Shown: positions 25,962 to 33,717 of the stretch, piece after piece | How the letters are laid out: each line of letters begins with the position of its first letter | Numbering within the stretch: position 1 is the first letter of the stretch | Source of the DNA: Nitrosomonas sp. | GTDB lineage: Bacteria; Pseudomonadota; Gammaproteobacteria; Burkholderiales; Nitrosomonadaceae | Reading direction: 5' to 3' | Assembly: GCA_021774195.1 (NCBI GenBank) | Contig: JAJFJJ010000135.1 | Location: 1 to 38,043 of the forward strand | Length of the DNA stretch: 38,043 nucleotides | Translations under genes and position numbers: made by a program | Notes under the pieces: model-generated | What the model saw: only the letters and a program-made list of their open reading frames with translations | Told to the model about the DNA's origin: nothing | The model's database searches: none

Positions 25962-26210
25962 TATTGACGAATAAAGTTAGCTTTTCAGCGTTACTGGCAA
26001 GGCAGGTTTCGTAGGTAATGGTCATTCCCTTGTCAAGGGACCTAACACCGTCAGTGGCGCTGAAAAGCTAACCCGCAGGGCGATCACAAGATGTTCCGTC
26101 ACCGCGTTGCAGCACTTGCCAAGGGAATAACCATTGTCTGCGTGCTGCGCCTTGTGACGAAACATCTTGTAAGCGCTTTATCCGCCAATATCAAGTAGAC
26201 GGAGTACTAG
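25942..26210. repeat. Family B hairpin element, copy 2 (269 bp)
   Basis: CTAG-bounded. The outer stem pairs TACTCCGTCTACTTGATATT with AATATCAAGTAGACGGAGTA and continues through ATAAAG/CTTTAT. Inside are two further hairpins: left arm GTTAGCTTTTCAGCG (25976-25990) with CGCTGAAAAGCTAAC (26058-26072), and right arm ACAAGATGTTCCGTCAC with GTGACGAAACATCTTGT. The overall fold is a three-stem, cloverleaf-like structure. The left end lies inside tatD and provides its stop codon. It shares its right CTAG with copy 3. Confidence 0.92.
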
Positions 26211-26476
26211 TACTCCTTCAACTTGATATTTTAGGGTACAGTTAGCTTTTTAGGGTTACTGGCAAGGCAAGTCCTGCTGGCAATGGTCATTCCCTTGTCA
26301 AGGGACCTAACACCGCGAGTGATCCTAAAAAGCTAACCCGAAGGGCGCTCACAAGATGTTCCGTCACTGTGTTGCAGCACTTACCAAGGGAATAACCCTT
26401 GCTTGCATGCTTGCGCCTTGTGACGAAACATCTTGTGAGCGCTGTACCCTAAAATATCAAGTTGAAGAAGTGCTAG
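26207..26476. repeat. Family B hairpin element, copy 3 (270 bp)
   Basis: Directly abuts copy 2, sharing CTAG at 26207-26210, and ends with CTAG at 26473-26476. The outer arms are CCTTCAACTTGATATTTTAG and the complementary CTAAAATATCAAGTTGAAG; TTAGGGTACAG (26231-26241) pairs with CTGTACCCTAA (26442-26452). The left inner stem is GTTAGCTTTTTAGG with CCTAAAAAGCTAAC, the right is GCGCTCACAAGATGTT with AACATCTTGTGAGCGC. Compared with copy 2, arm sequences differ on both sides in a matched way. It ends 2 bp before the ankyrin gene start. Confidence 0.92.
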
Positions 26477-26478
26477 AG

Positions 26479-27135
26479 ATGAAAAACTTACTAATTAAAA
26501 TACGTTTATTGTCAATTGTTGTTTTGCTGGCGTGGCTTTGCTCGCCGGTAAAAGTGTTTGCGGATCTTCAAAAGGATTTTTTGTGGGCGGTTGAGAGTAA
26601 TAATTTAACGAATGTGGCCAAGTTGCTGGACAAAGGGGCTAATCCGAATATTCCAAACCGCTATAGTTATACGCCGTTAATGATTGCCGCGCAGGAAGAA
26701 AATGAGAAACTAGCAGAATTATTGTTGCAAGCAGATATTAAACTGGATATACGCAATAAATACGGTGAAACAGCCATCATGCTGGCGAGCTATCATGGAT
26801 TGACTGAAATGGTCAGGCAACTCTACATTAAAGGTGCGCAAATTAATCATGATGGTTGGAGTCCAATACTGTATGCGGCTACAAATGGTCATCATCGCGT
26901 GATACAGTTGTTGTTAAATGGTGGTGCGGAAGTGAATGCGCCTTCTGACAATGGAACAACGCCTATTATGATGGCTGCCAGAGGGAACCATTTTGATGCG
27001 GTAACATTGTTACTTGATAATGGCGCAGACCCAAAAATCAAAAATGAGAATGGTGAAAATGCTTTGCATTGGGCACAGAAACATAAACACAAAAAGTTGG
27101 CCGAGTTACTAACGCGTTATGCTACGGCAGAATAA
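26479..27135 (+). CDS. Secreted ankyrin-repeat protein
   Basis: A 218-residue protein with a signal peptide (MKNLLIKIRLLSIVVLLAWL, cleavage likely after VFA) and about five ankyrin repeats, seen as TPLMIAAQEENEKLAELLLQ, TAIMLASYHGLTEMVRQLY, SPILYAATNGHHRVIQLLL, TPIMMAARGNHFDAVTLLL and NALHWAQKHKHKKLAELL. A protein-binding role in the periplasm is expected. The open frame extends upstream to 26356, but those 41 codons lie in the B element and the signal peptide starts at 26479, so that ATG is chosen. It follows tatD and is 2 bp before the SDR gene. Confidence 0.88.
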   Translation: MKNLLIKIRLLSIVVLLAWLCSPVKVFADLQKDFLWAVESNNLTNVAKLLDKGANPNIPNRYSYTPLMIAAQEENEKLAELLLQADIKLDIRNKYGETAIMLASYHGLTEMVRQLYIKGAQINHDGWSPILYAATNGHHRVIQLLLNGGAEVNAPSDNGTTPIMMAARGNHFDAVTLLLDNGADPKIKNENGENALHWAQKHKHKKLAELLTRYATAE

Positions 27136-27137
27136 TC

Positions 27138-27878
27138 ATGAAAACACTTCAAGGAAAAGTCGCCATTGTTACCGGCGCATCAAGAGGAATCGGCGCTGAA
27201 ATCGCGCTGACATTGGCGAATGCGGGCGCTAAAGTAATCATTAACTATGTAAAAAACAAACTTGCTGCGGATAAAGTTTGTACGGATATAGCAGATGCTG
27301 GTGGAGAAAGCTTTGCCGTACAGGCGGACGTTAGCGATCCGCGCGCTGTACGTCGGTTGTTTGATGAAGCGACGCAGCATTTTGGTCGCGTCGATATATT
27401 GGTCAATAATGCCGGTATCCTCATTTTCAAGAAAATTGCCGATATGCAGGATGACGAGTTTAATCAGATTGTCGATGTCAATCTGAAGAGTGTTTTTTAT
27501 ACTTTGCGTGAAGCTGCTACTCGGCTTGCAGACAATGGGCGTGTGATCAATATATCTAGTACTGTGACACGTTTAATGCTGCCGAAATATGGCCCATATG
27601 CTGCGACTAAAGGTGCGGTGGAGCAACTGACGAGAATTTTTGCGCGTGAAATGGGTGATAAAGGTATTACAGTCAATACTGTTTCACCAGGCCCGGTTTA
27701 TACCGAGTTGTTTCGCGCTGGCAAGACAGAAGAAGATATTCAGCGTATGGCTGCAATGTCCTCGCTGGGACGGATAGGAGAAATTGATGATATTGCTCAA
27801 ATTGTTTTATTTCTTGCCAGTGATGAAGCACGCTGGGTGACTGGGCAAGATATTGGCGCAAACGGTGGTATGATTTGA
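27138..27878 (+). CDS. Short-chain dehydrogenase/reductase, FabG-like
   Basis: A 246-residue classical SDR. The Rossmann motif TGASRGIG is at residues 12-19, NNAG at about 89-92, and the catalytic serine and YAATK follow in INISSTVTRLMLPKYGPYAA. The C-terminal WVTGQDIGANGG is typical of 3-oxoacyl-ACP-reductase-like members. The substrate cannot be deduced. It is 2 bp after the ankyrin gene, so they are probably cotranscribed. Confidence 0.9.
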   Translation: MKTLQGKVAIVTGASRGIGAEIALTLANAGAKVIINYVKNKLAADKVCTDIADAGGESFAVQADVSDPRAVRRLFDEATQHFGRVDILVNNAGILIFKKIADMQDDEFNQIVDVNLKSVFYTLREAATRLADNGRVINISSTVTRLMLPKYGPYAATKGAVEQLTRIFAREMGDKGITVNTVSPGPVYTELFRAGKTEEDIQRMAAMSSLGRIGEIDDIAQIVLFLASDEARWVTGQDIGANGGMI

Positions 27879-27931
27879 GATTGAGACTGGTTCCTGGTTG
27901 GTTGTATTCTTTCTTGCCCCTTGGTGATGCA

Positions 27932-27964
27932 TAAAAAAAACCACTACATTGTTAATGTAGTGGT
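27932..27964 (-). terminator. Hairpin with T-run on the minus strand
   Basis: ACCACTACATT/AATGTAGTGGT form an 11-bp perfect stem with a GTT loop at 27940-27964. The run of eight A bases lies on the left, so as an intrinsic terminator it works for minus-strand transcription. For the plus strand the hairpin follows the SDR gene without a T-run, so it may only stabilise the 3' end. Confidence 0.6.
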
Positions 27965-27981
27965 CTATTAAAGGAGGGAGG

Positions 27982-28023
27982 ATGTCGTTATTGTTTAGCA
28001 AGCAATTTAATATGACTCAATAA
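27982..28023 (+). CDS. Possible 13-residue leader ORF with strong ribosome binding site
   Basis: AAAGGAGGGAGG is followed by ATG and 13 codons (MSLLFSKQFNMTQ) and a TAA. It lies between the hairpin at 27940 and the alanine dehydrogenase gene. The ribosome binding site is unusually strong for this window, but the peptide is too short to judge; it might be chance or a decayed gene start. Confidence 0.2.
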   Translation: MSLLFSKQFNMTQ

Positions 28024-28133
28024 TATCGGGTTATCCTGGTTTTAGATGTGGTTTTTATCACACATCCCTACAATCAGACGAAGTACTAGCTGGAATTTTT
28101 ATTTATTGATTATATTCTCAATCGGAGATTTGT

Positions 28134-29246
28134 ATGCGTATCGGCGTACCAAAAGAAATTAAAACATTTGAATCCCGTGTCGGATTGATACCCTCCTCTG
28201 TACGTGAACTAGTCGTTCATGGTCACGAAGTTACAGTACAGGAAAACGCGGGGTTTGCAATTGGCCTGGATGATGAGAAATATCGTGCTGCTGGTGCTAA
28301 AGTCGTCGCATCAGCAAATGAAGTTTTTGCTGATGCCGAGATGATCGTCAAGGTCAAAGAACCGCAACCATCTGAGCTACCGTTGCTGCGTACCGAGCAA
28401 ATCTTGTTTACTTATCTGCACTTAGCGCCAAATCTAACGCTTGCGCAAGCACTACTGGATTCTGGTTGTATTGCTGTTGCCTACGAAACTGTCACAGACC
28501 AATACGGTGGTCTACCATTGCTTGCGCCAATGAGTGAAGTTGCTGGGCGTATGTCTGTCCAAGCGGGTGCTCATGCGTTGGAAATGGAGCAAGGTGGCCG
28601 TGGGATGCTGTTGGGTGGCGTATCCGGTGTGCCTTCTGCACGGGTAGTGATACTCGGTGGTGGTGTGGTGGGCACCAATGCAGCACGTGTGGCAATGGGA
28701 ATGGAGGCGCATATCACCGTGCTGGACAAATCAATCCATCGTTTGCAACAGTTGGATAATCAATACGGCTCTCGTCTAAATACCGTTTTTTCAACTGTTG
28801 ATGCAGTCGAAGAACATGTGTTAACGGCCGACCTTGTGATCGGCGCAGTGCTCGTTCCAGGAGCAGCAACTCCTAAATTGGCTAGCCGCGAATTAGTGAG
28901 CCAAATGAATCGTGGTTCCGTGTTGATTGATGTCGCCGTTGATCAAGGTGGCTGTTTTGAAACGTCAAGGCCTACTACGCTGGCTGATCCAATTTATACT
29001 GTTGACGGTGTTGTGCATTATTGTGTTGCCAATATGCCGGGTGCGGTTGCGAGGACTTCTACTTTTGCGCTGAATAATGCAACATTGCCGTTTGTGTTAG
29101 CGTTGGCGAACAATGGGTATAAAAAAGCATTGCGCGATGATGTTCATCTGCGTCATGGTTTGAACGTCTGTCGGGGAAAATTGACCTATGAAGCGGTTGC
29201 ACGTGATTTGAACCAGGATTATATCGCGGCTGAAGATATGCTTTAG
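28134..29246 (+). CDS. ald: Alanine dehydrogenase
   Basis: A 370-residue NAD-dependent enzyme interconverting L-alanine with pyruvate and ammonia. Motifs: MRIGVPKEIKTFESRVGLIP at the start (substrate-binding arginine), VKVKEPQPSE with the catalytic lysine, FTYLHLAPN with the active-site histidine, LLGGVSGVPSARVVILGGGV for NAD binding, and DVAVDQGGCFETSRPTT. Length is as expected. CGGAGA precedes the ATG. It is monocistronic, with repeats downstream. Confidence 0.96.
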   Translation: MRIGVPKEIKTFESRVGLIPSSVRELVVHGHEVTVQENAGFAIGLDDEKYRAAGAKVVASANEVFADAEMIVKVKEPQPSELPLLRTEQILFTYLHLAPNLTLAQALLDSGCIAVAYETVTDQYGGLPLLAPMSEVAGRMSVQAGAHALEMEQGGRGMLLGGVSGVPSARVVILGGGVVGTNAARVAMGMEAHITVLDKSIHRLQQLDNQYGSRLNTVFSTVDAVEEHVLTADLVIGAVLVPGAATPKLASRELVSQMNRGSVLIDVAVDQGGCFETSRPTTLADPIYTVDGVVHYCVANMPGAVARTSTFALNNATLPFVLALANNGYKKALRDDVHLRHGLNVCRGKLTYEAVARDLNQDYIAAEDML

Positions 29247-29317
29247 CGGCCTGGTTTGCAGGCGCTGGAATATCGGCAAAGCAGGGAGTATCTCTGATCA
29301 TAGCGTGGTTCACCTTA

Positions 29318-29562
29318 AACCTAGAAAAATCAGTTGACCGCTAAAACCGCATATAAGTGACTGAATTACAAATATGAAAACTACGCGTTTTGCACACCAT
29401 GAAGGTGATTGTAATAACGCTACACAGTTTTGCATTGAATCTAAGGCCACAATACTGTGTTGCCGCTCTTGCCAAGGGCTACGGCCATTGTCTGCGAACG
29501 GCGCCTTGTCTTGTGACCTTATATTCAATACAAATTCTGTGTTCAACTGATTTTTCTAGGTT
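29318..29562. repeat. Diverged relative of family B (family F), 245 bp
   Basis: A perfect 20-bp inverted repeat forms the outer stem: AACCTAGAAAAATCAGTTGA at 29318-29337 and TCAACTGATTTTTCTAGGTT at 29543-29562. Inside, AAAACTACGCGTT faces AACGCTACACAGTTTT, and GCATTGAATCTAAGGCCACA faces TGTGACCTTATATTCAATAC. The right loop CTTGCCAAGGGCTACGGCCA then TTGTCTGCG matches the right loop of family B copies 2 and 3. The three-stem layout is the same although outer arms are unrelated in sequence. Confidence 0.8.
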
Positions 29563-29592
29563 ACAGGTGCGTAACATTTGATAAAATATTTG

Positions 29593-29713
29593 GTAACTAT
29601 TCAGCTTACCCCTAGAATTCACCATTTCAGCGTTACAAAATGATCATTTACACGTGTAAACTCACATTTTGTGCCTTGAACTGATGAATTCTAGGGGAAA
29701 TCAGAACAGTTAC
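29593..29713 (+). repeat. Palindromic repeat family C, copy 3 (121 bp)
   Basis: GTAACTATTCAGCTTACCCC at the left and GGGGAAATCAGAACAGTTAC at the right; nearly identical to 24853-24973, including the TTTACACGTGTAAA centre and the right-flank extension CGCAATGTACTGA. It lies 30 bp right of the family F element. Confidence 0.9.
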
Positions 29714-29770
29714 CGCAATGTACTGAATTGTTACAATATTTGTTTTATTTCATAAGACTAGTCAATGCTG

Positions 29771-29798
29771 AAGCGATCAACTAAGGATTTTAGGTTTA
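29771..29798 (+). repeat. Solo terminal motif of family F, copy 1
   Basis: AAGCGATCAACTAAGGATTT followed by TAGGTTTA matches the motif at 32460-32487 (24 of 28 bases) and the inverse of the left end of the element at 29318. It sits 20 bp before the start of the ceramidase-like gene. Confidence 0.55.
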
Positions 29799-29818
29799 AT
29801 GACGTGCATTGAGGAGAA

Positions 29819-30601
29819 ATGGTGGTGCGGCAACAAAAGCTCTGGATTTTAAGTGCTTCTTCAATTGTGGTTTTCTTGCTGGCAGTACTTCTTCCGCCAA
29901 TTGCGCAGCCCAGTCATTATCATGATTTTGCCGATCAAAAATTACTGTTTGGCATCCCCAGCTTCTTTAATGTGGTTTCCAATCTGACAATTTCATTGAG
30001 TGGGATTGCGGGTTTGTGGGTTGTTTGGCGTGCCAGTCAATCTATAGAGCAACGTAGTTTTATTCATAAAACAGAGTGCTGGCCTTATCTGATTTTTTTC
30101 CTGATGGTGGTGGCGACCGGTGTTGGTTCTGCTTATTATCACTGGTCGCCGGATAATGAGACCTTGTTGTGGGATCGTCTGCCCATTGCGATGGGTGTTA
30201 CGGCATTACTTGCTGCGGTTTTGGTGGAGCGAGTTAGTTTGAGGGTGGGTCTTTGGTCATTGCCTTTACTGGTGGTATTGGGAGCGGTCAGTGTGATGTA
30301 TTGGTATTGGACTGAACAGCAAGGGGCCGGGAATCTAAATTATTATATTGTGGTGCAATTCTACTCGTTGCTACTAATCCTTGTTTTGGGTTGGATTTTT
30401 CCGTCAAAATATACGCGTGGCGGTGATCTCAATAAAGTGATTGGCTTATATGCGTTGGCTAAAGTGGCGGAAACCTTTGATCAAGGTATTTACAGTTTGG
30501 GTCACATGATTAGCGGTCATACCATCAAGCATTTGATGGCGGCATTAGCGATTTATTTGATCGTGCGCATGCTGCAAAAGAGGGTTTTTATAAATCAGTA
30601 A
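29819..30601 (+). CDS. Ceramidase-like (CREST superfamily) membrane protein
   Basis: A 260-residue protein with about seven hydrophobic helices. GSAYYHWSPDNETLLWDRLP at about residues 101-120, an early SFFNVVSNLTIS, and a late SLGHMISGHTIKHLMAALA give the conserved serine, aspartate and histidines of the alkaline-ceramidase/CREST metal-dependent hydrolases. The bacterial substrate is unknown. GAGGAG precedes the ATG at 29819. It is convergent with rhlE across a strong terminator. Confidence 0.82.
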   Translation: MVVRQQKLWILSASSIVVFLLAVLLPPIAQPSHYHDFADQKLLFGIPSFFNVVSNLTISLSGIAGLWVVWRASQSIEQRSFIHKTECWPYLIFFLMVVATGVGSAYYHWSPDNETLLWDRLPIAMGVTALLAAVLVERVSLRVGLWSLPLLVVLGAVSVMYWYWTEQQGAGNLNYYIVVQFYSLLLILVLGWIFPSKYTRGGDLNKVIGLYALAKVAETFDQGIYSLGHMISGHTIKHLMAALAIYLIVRMLQKRVFINQ

Positions 30602-30622
30602 GATAACTTTTATGGCGGTCAT

Positions 30623-30660
30623 AAAAAAAGCTCGCATGATTTAATCATGCGAGCTTTTTT
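30623..30660. terminator. Bidirectional intrinsic terminator
   Basis: GCTCGCATGAT and ATCATGCGAGC form an 11-bp GC-containing perfect stem with a TTA loop, flanked by seven A on the left and six T on the right. It serves the ceramidase-like gene on the plus strand and rhlE on the minus strand. Confidence 0.95.
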
Positions 30661-30679
30661 CATTCAATGTGCGGTTGCT

Positions 30680-32083
30680 TTATTTGGATCTGGCGTGTTG
30701 GCTATAACCGCTGTTATTGTTATTTCTGTTTCTAAAGGACGCATTGGGCCTGTTTTCGTGGCCGTGCGAGCGATTTCTTGAATCGCTGCGATTACCATTA
30801 ATTTCGCTGTCAGTGTTGAAGCTGTGCCGGTTGCCGTTGGGCGTTGAGGTGGCAGCAGTAGTGCGTCTTCGTTTGTGCGCAACATTGGTACTTGGCGCAC
30901 CTCTAAAGCCGCCGCCATTTCTTGCGCGTGGTGGCTTAGGCTTAAAGCGTGGTTCCAGGCCGGGAATGACATGCGAAGCAATACGCTGACCGGTGTAACG
31001 TTCGATCTTTTTAAGGTGAGCGCCATCTTGATTAGATGCAAAGGAGATTGCGGTTCCGGATGCGCCTGCGCGACCTGTTCGTCCGATACGGTGAACGTAA
31101 TCTTCAGCAAATTTTGGTAGATCGAAATTGATGACATGGGTGATGTCGGCAACATCAATGCCTCTAGCTGCGACATCGGTGGCCACTAAAACACGTAAAC
31201 CACCGCGACGTAGTTTTGTTAGTGTTCGATTGCGCTCACGTTGATTCATGTCGCCATGCAATGCGGCAGCGGCAAGGCCGTGTGCATAAAGTTTGTCGGC
31301 CAATGTGTTGGCGTCACGCTTGGTGGCTGTAAAAACAATTGCCTGCTTTAAAGTTTCGTCTTGCAACAGATGATCTAGTAATTTATTTTTGTGTGACAGG
31401 TCGTCTGCATAATGCAAGCGTTGCTCAATATTATCTAATCTGGCTTTTTGTGAAGCAACCTGGATTTTTTTGGGAGACGTTAGTAAACGTGAGGCAACTC
31501 TGTCAATCGCGCCATCTAATGTGGCGGAGAATAATAGTGTTTGTCGCGTGGCCGGTGTGGCGGATGCGATGGTCTCAACATCATCAATAAAGCCCATATC
31601 CAGCATACGGTCGGCTTCGTCTAGAACAAGCATTTCCAAGCGGGAAAAATCGATGCGGCCACGTTGGATATGATCAATTAAACGTCCCGGTGTGGCGACT
31701 AAGATATCGACAGGTTGAGATAATAATTTATTTTGCAGTGGGTAGGGCATGCCACCAAGAATGCTAATGACTTTGGTGCGTGGTAGGTGTTTACCGTATT
31801 TTTTTGCTGCCTCGGAGACTTGAAGTGCCAGTTCGCGAGTTGGTGTTAGCACTAATACTCGTGGCCCGCGACCTCGAACTGTTGAGGGTGTGGCCAGATG
31901 ATGCAATGCTGGCAACATAAATGCCGCTGTTTTACCTGTGCCGGTTTGTGCTGATGCCATTACGTCAGACCTGGACAATAATTCTGGGATGGCTTGTTGT
32001 TGTATCGGGGTTGGTGTTTTGTAGCCTGCTTCTTCTAATGCTTTGATAATTTGAGGGTGTAACTTTAGATCTTCAAATGACAC
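30680..32083 (-). CDS. rhlE: DEAD-box ATP-dependent RNA helicase, RhlE type
   Basis: A 467-residue helicase acting on structured RNA. All motifs are present in order: Q motif TPIQQQAIP, AQTGTGKT, PTRELALQ, TPGRLIDH, VLDEADRMLDMGF, SATLD, ARGIDVADITHVINFDLP and HRIGRTGRAG. The C-terminal tail of about 90 residues is rich in Arg, Asn, Ser and Gly and low in complexity, a likely RNA-binding extension. It has a roughly 400-bp upstream gap. Its stop is close to the bidirectional terminator. Confidence 0.94.
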   Translation of the reverse strand: MSFEDLKLHPQIIKALEEAGYKTPTPIQQQAIPELLSRSDVMASAQTGTGKTAAFMLPALHHLATPSTVRGRGPRVLVLTPTRELALQVSEAAKKYGKHLPRTKVISILGGMPYPLQNKLLSQPVDILVATPGRLIDHIQRGRIDFSRLEMLVLDEADRMLDMGFIDDVETIASATPATRQTLLFSATLDGAIDRVASRLLTSPKKIQVASQKARLDNIEQRLHYADDLSHKNKLLDHLLQDETLKQAIVFTATKRDANTLADKLYAHGLAAAALHGDMNQRERNRTLTKLRRGGLRVLVATDVAARGIDVADITHVINFDLPKFAEDYVHRIGRTGRAGASGTAISFASNQDGAHLKKIERYTGQRIASHVIPGLEPRFKPKPPRARNGGGFRGAPSTNVAHKRRRTTAATSTPNGNRHSFNTDSEINGNRSDSRNRSHGHENRPNASFRNRNNNNSGYSQHARSK

Positions 32084-32459
32084 GTTGTTTTCCTAAAAAA
32101 TGAAAAAGGGGAATGCGCACAAACTGGTAAATGTACTGTTGCTGGCGCATATGAAGCATCGCCGCTAACCAGATTTGCTATGCAATTTCCAGAAAAACAT
32201 ACAAAATTGAAGGAGGTCAGGAACGATAATGCTAGAAATGGCAGGATTGCCCGTCTCTAGTTGACCGATGATTATAACCTGGTTTCTAGTATTCTGCTAA
32301 TTATTTCTTGCTTGTGTGAAAAAACAAGTGCCGACTTGCGTATCCGTCAGGGTCTAAGAAACAACAGCGTGCTATAAACATTATAGCGTGACTCACCTAG
32401 AAGGCGCATTTTGTAACGGTATACAAATTACAGATATTCATCAGGTTGTCTATTGTTTA
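32084..32459. other. Gene-free stretch upstream of rhlE
   Basis: Nearly 400 bp without a credible gene. On the minus strand a TATAAT at 32271-32276 could be the -10 of an rhlE promoter, leaving a leader of about 180 nt; no good -35 is seen. TAGTTGACCGAT at 32260 weakly resembles the family F end. Long leaders are common for cold-induced helicase genes, but nothing here proves that. Confidence 0.35.
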
Positions 32460-32487
32460 AAGCGATCAACTGCGTTTTTTAGGTTTA
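32460..32487 (+). repeat. Solo terminal motif of family F, copy 2
   Basis: AAGCGATCAACTGCGTTTTT followed by TAGGTTTA matches 29771-29798. The last three bases are the stop codon (TAA on the minus strand) of the neighbouring secreted-protein gene. Confidence 0.55.
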
Positions 32488-33135
32488 TTTTAACAAGTAT
32501 TCGATATTTACACCTGGTGTTAAAACTCTGGGGATGTCCTCGGCTGTGTTATTGAAAGAAGGGATGATGGTTTCAGAAAAAGGGGTAATAGAAGTGGTCG
32601 TTCCACTAGTACGAATTAATCCTCTATTATGTATGAGTCTCTTAAGCTTAAAAGTTGATAATTGTGCATCGTAATCAAATATCAACGTATTTGAGTAAGG
32701 TTGGATTTGACTAGTGGTGAAATTGGAAAATGTAAGGCGGCTTGCACTGAGGTCTGTATGAATTGAATTCACCGTAATGATCAGTTCATTGCCGTTGAAA
32801 TATGCCGTGGCATCAAGCGTATCAAGCCGTATGGGAATACCATCGCGTTCCGGGATTCCGACGTAACCAATTGCTGTTTCACTATCAATGCATGTTCTTG
32901 CATCATTATCAATGAGCCTTGGCAGTCCACCAGTCAAATGCACAATGAACACGCCATCCCCCTTGTCTTCCACCACTTCAAATTGACTCTTTGCTGGGGT
33001 TTGTGTTGGTGTGGGGTCGTTAGGGTTGATTTTGTTTTGGCACTCAAAACCACTATAAACAATAGAAACAGCTGATGCTACCGTAGATAATAATATGCAA
33101 AATAAGGCCACTGAAATTTTTTGTATCAGACTCAT
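32485..33135 (-). CDS. Hypothetical secreted protein
   Basis: A 216-residue protein with a clear signal peptide (MSLIQKISVALFCILLSTVA, cleavage near ASA) and a threonine- and serine-rich, probably beta-rich mature part. I do not recognise a family. Two cysteines (FECQN and ARTCIDS) may pair. It lies in an accessory region; its stop codon falls in a repeat end, so the C-terminus may be altered. Confidence 0.6.
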   Translation of the reverse strand: MSLIQKISVALFCILLSTVASAVSIVYSGFECQNKINPNDPTPTQTPAKSQFEVVEDKGDGVFIVHLTGGLPRLIDNDARTCIDSETAIGYVGIPERDGIPIRLDTLDATAYFNGNELIITVNSIHTDLSASRLTFSNFTTSQIQPYSNTLIFDYDAQLSTFKLKRLIHNRGLIRTSGTTTSITPFSETIIPSFNNTAEDIPRVLTPGVNIEYLLK

Positions 33136-33414
33136 GATGTTGCCTCATAATCAATAGTGATTGAACTTATTATTTTAGGTCGTTAACCCTAGTATTGTAC
33201 AGTTATGCTAGTTTTCAAATAAGACTCAGGCGATTCTTCGGGGAGGGTGTAGCGCCCATCCCCTGTCTTTTTTGGTTTACGTTGTAACAAGAATGACATT
33301 TTTGCTGGAAATTACGTAAAGCATGGTCTCGTCTTACTGCCGCGTGGAAGGATGATTTCTTGAAGAAGGTTTTATCTGAAGTTACAGAAACGCCAATAGG
33401 TGGTTTTTGATATA
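33136..33414. other. Intergenic region with GC hairpin
   Basis: GGGGAGGG and CCCATCCCC at about 33239-33264 form a hairpin followed by TGTCTTTTTT, terminator-like on the plus strand, though no plus-strand gene precedes it. Nothing else recognisable. Confidence 0.4.
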
Positions 33415-33717
33415 TTATTTCCTATGAGTTGTTAGTTTGAAATAACAATAAATACTTACACCTAATGCAATGAAGGTTAAAAGAATTGGAAAAGGTGTCT
33501 GTATCTCTTTATACCAGTGCCACCATTCCAGGCCTACAAATACAAGAAATACGAGCGGCATAATAATTAAAGGCAATATATCGATATCTATAATTCTTTT
33601 GACTCTTTCAAAAACAGATAGCTCTATTTTCCTCAAAAAATCATTGGCTTGAGAAGAGTAATTATCAGGTTTAACTCTGGTAATTTTTATGCGTAATTTT
33701 GTAGTTTGATTATCCAT
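33415..33717 (-). CDS. Hypothetical two-helix membrane protein
   Basis: A 100-residue protein starting MDNQTTKLRIKITRVKPD, with an N-terminal charged region and two membrane helices (around LPLIIMPLVFLVFVGLEWW and ILLTFIALGVSIYCYF). The frame extends seven codons upstream to 33738; the later ATG is chosen because MDNQTTK is more typical of a start, but this is uncertain. It could be the N-terminal part of a longer membrane protein. No family recognised. Confidence 0.45.
   Translation of the reverse strand: MDNQTTKLRIKITRVKPDNYSSQANDFLRKIELSVFERVKRIIDIDILPLIIMPLVFLVFVGLEWWHWYKEIQTPFPILLTFIALGVSIYCYFKLTTHRK

Noticed and set aside
24987..26476. Family B elements as a CRISPR array or integron attC sites
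   Set aside because: There are no regular short repeats and spacers, no cas or integrase gene, and the arms lack the usual attC core pattern; the copies are long palindromes.
26356..26478. N-terminal extension of the ankyrin protein by 41 codons
   Set aside because: The extension is encoded by the right half of a family B element, while a clear signal peptide begins at 26479.
28075..28089. GACGAAGTACTAG as a further family B end
   Set aside because: Only 13 bases match with one mismatch; too short to separate from chance.
30664..31176. 170-codon minus-strand frame overlapping rhlE
   Set aside because: It is an alternative frame within the low-complexity tail and helicase domain of rhlE, without family features.
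33189..33299. 36-codon minus-strand frame upstream of the secreted-protein gene
   Set aside because: Short, no ribosome binding site or recognisable family, and it crosses a GC hairpin; not enough to call a gene.
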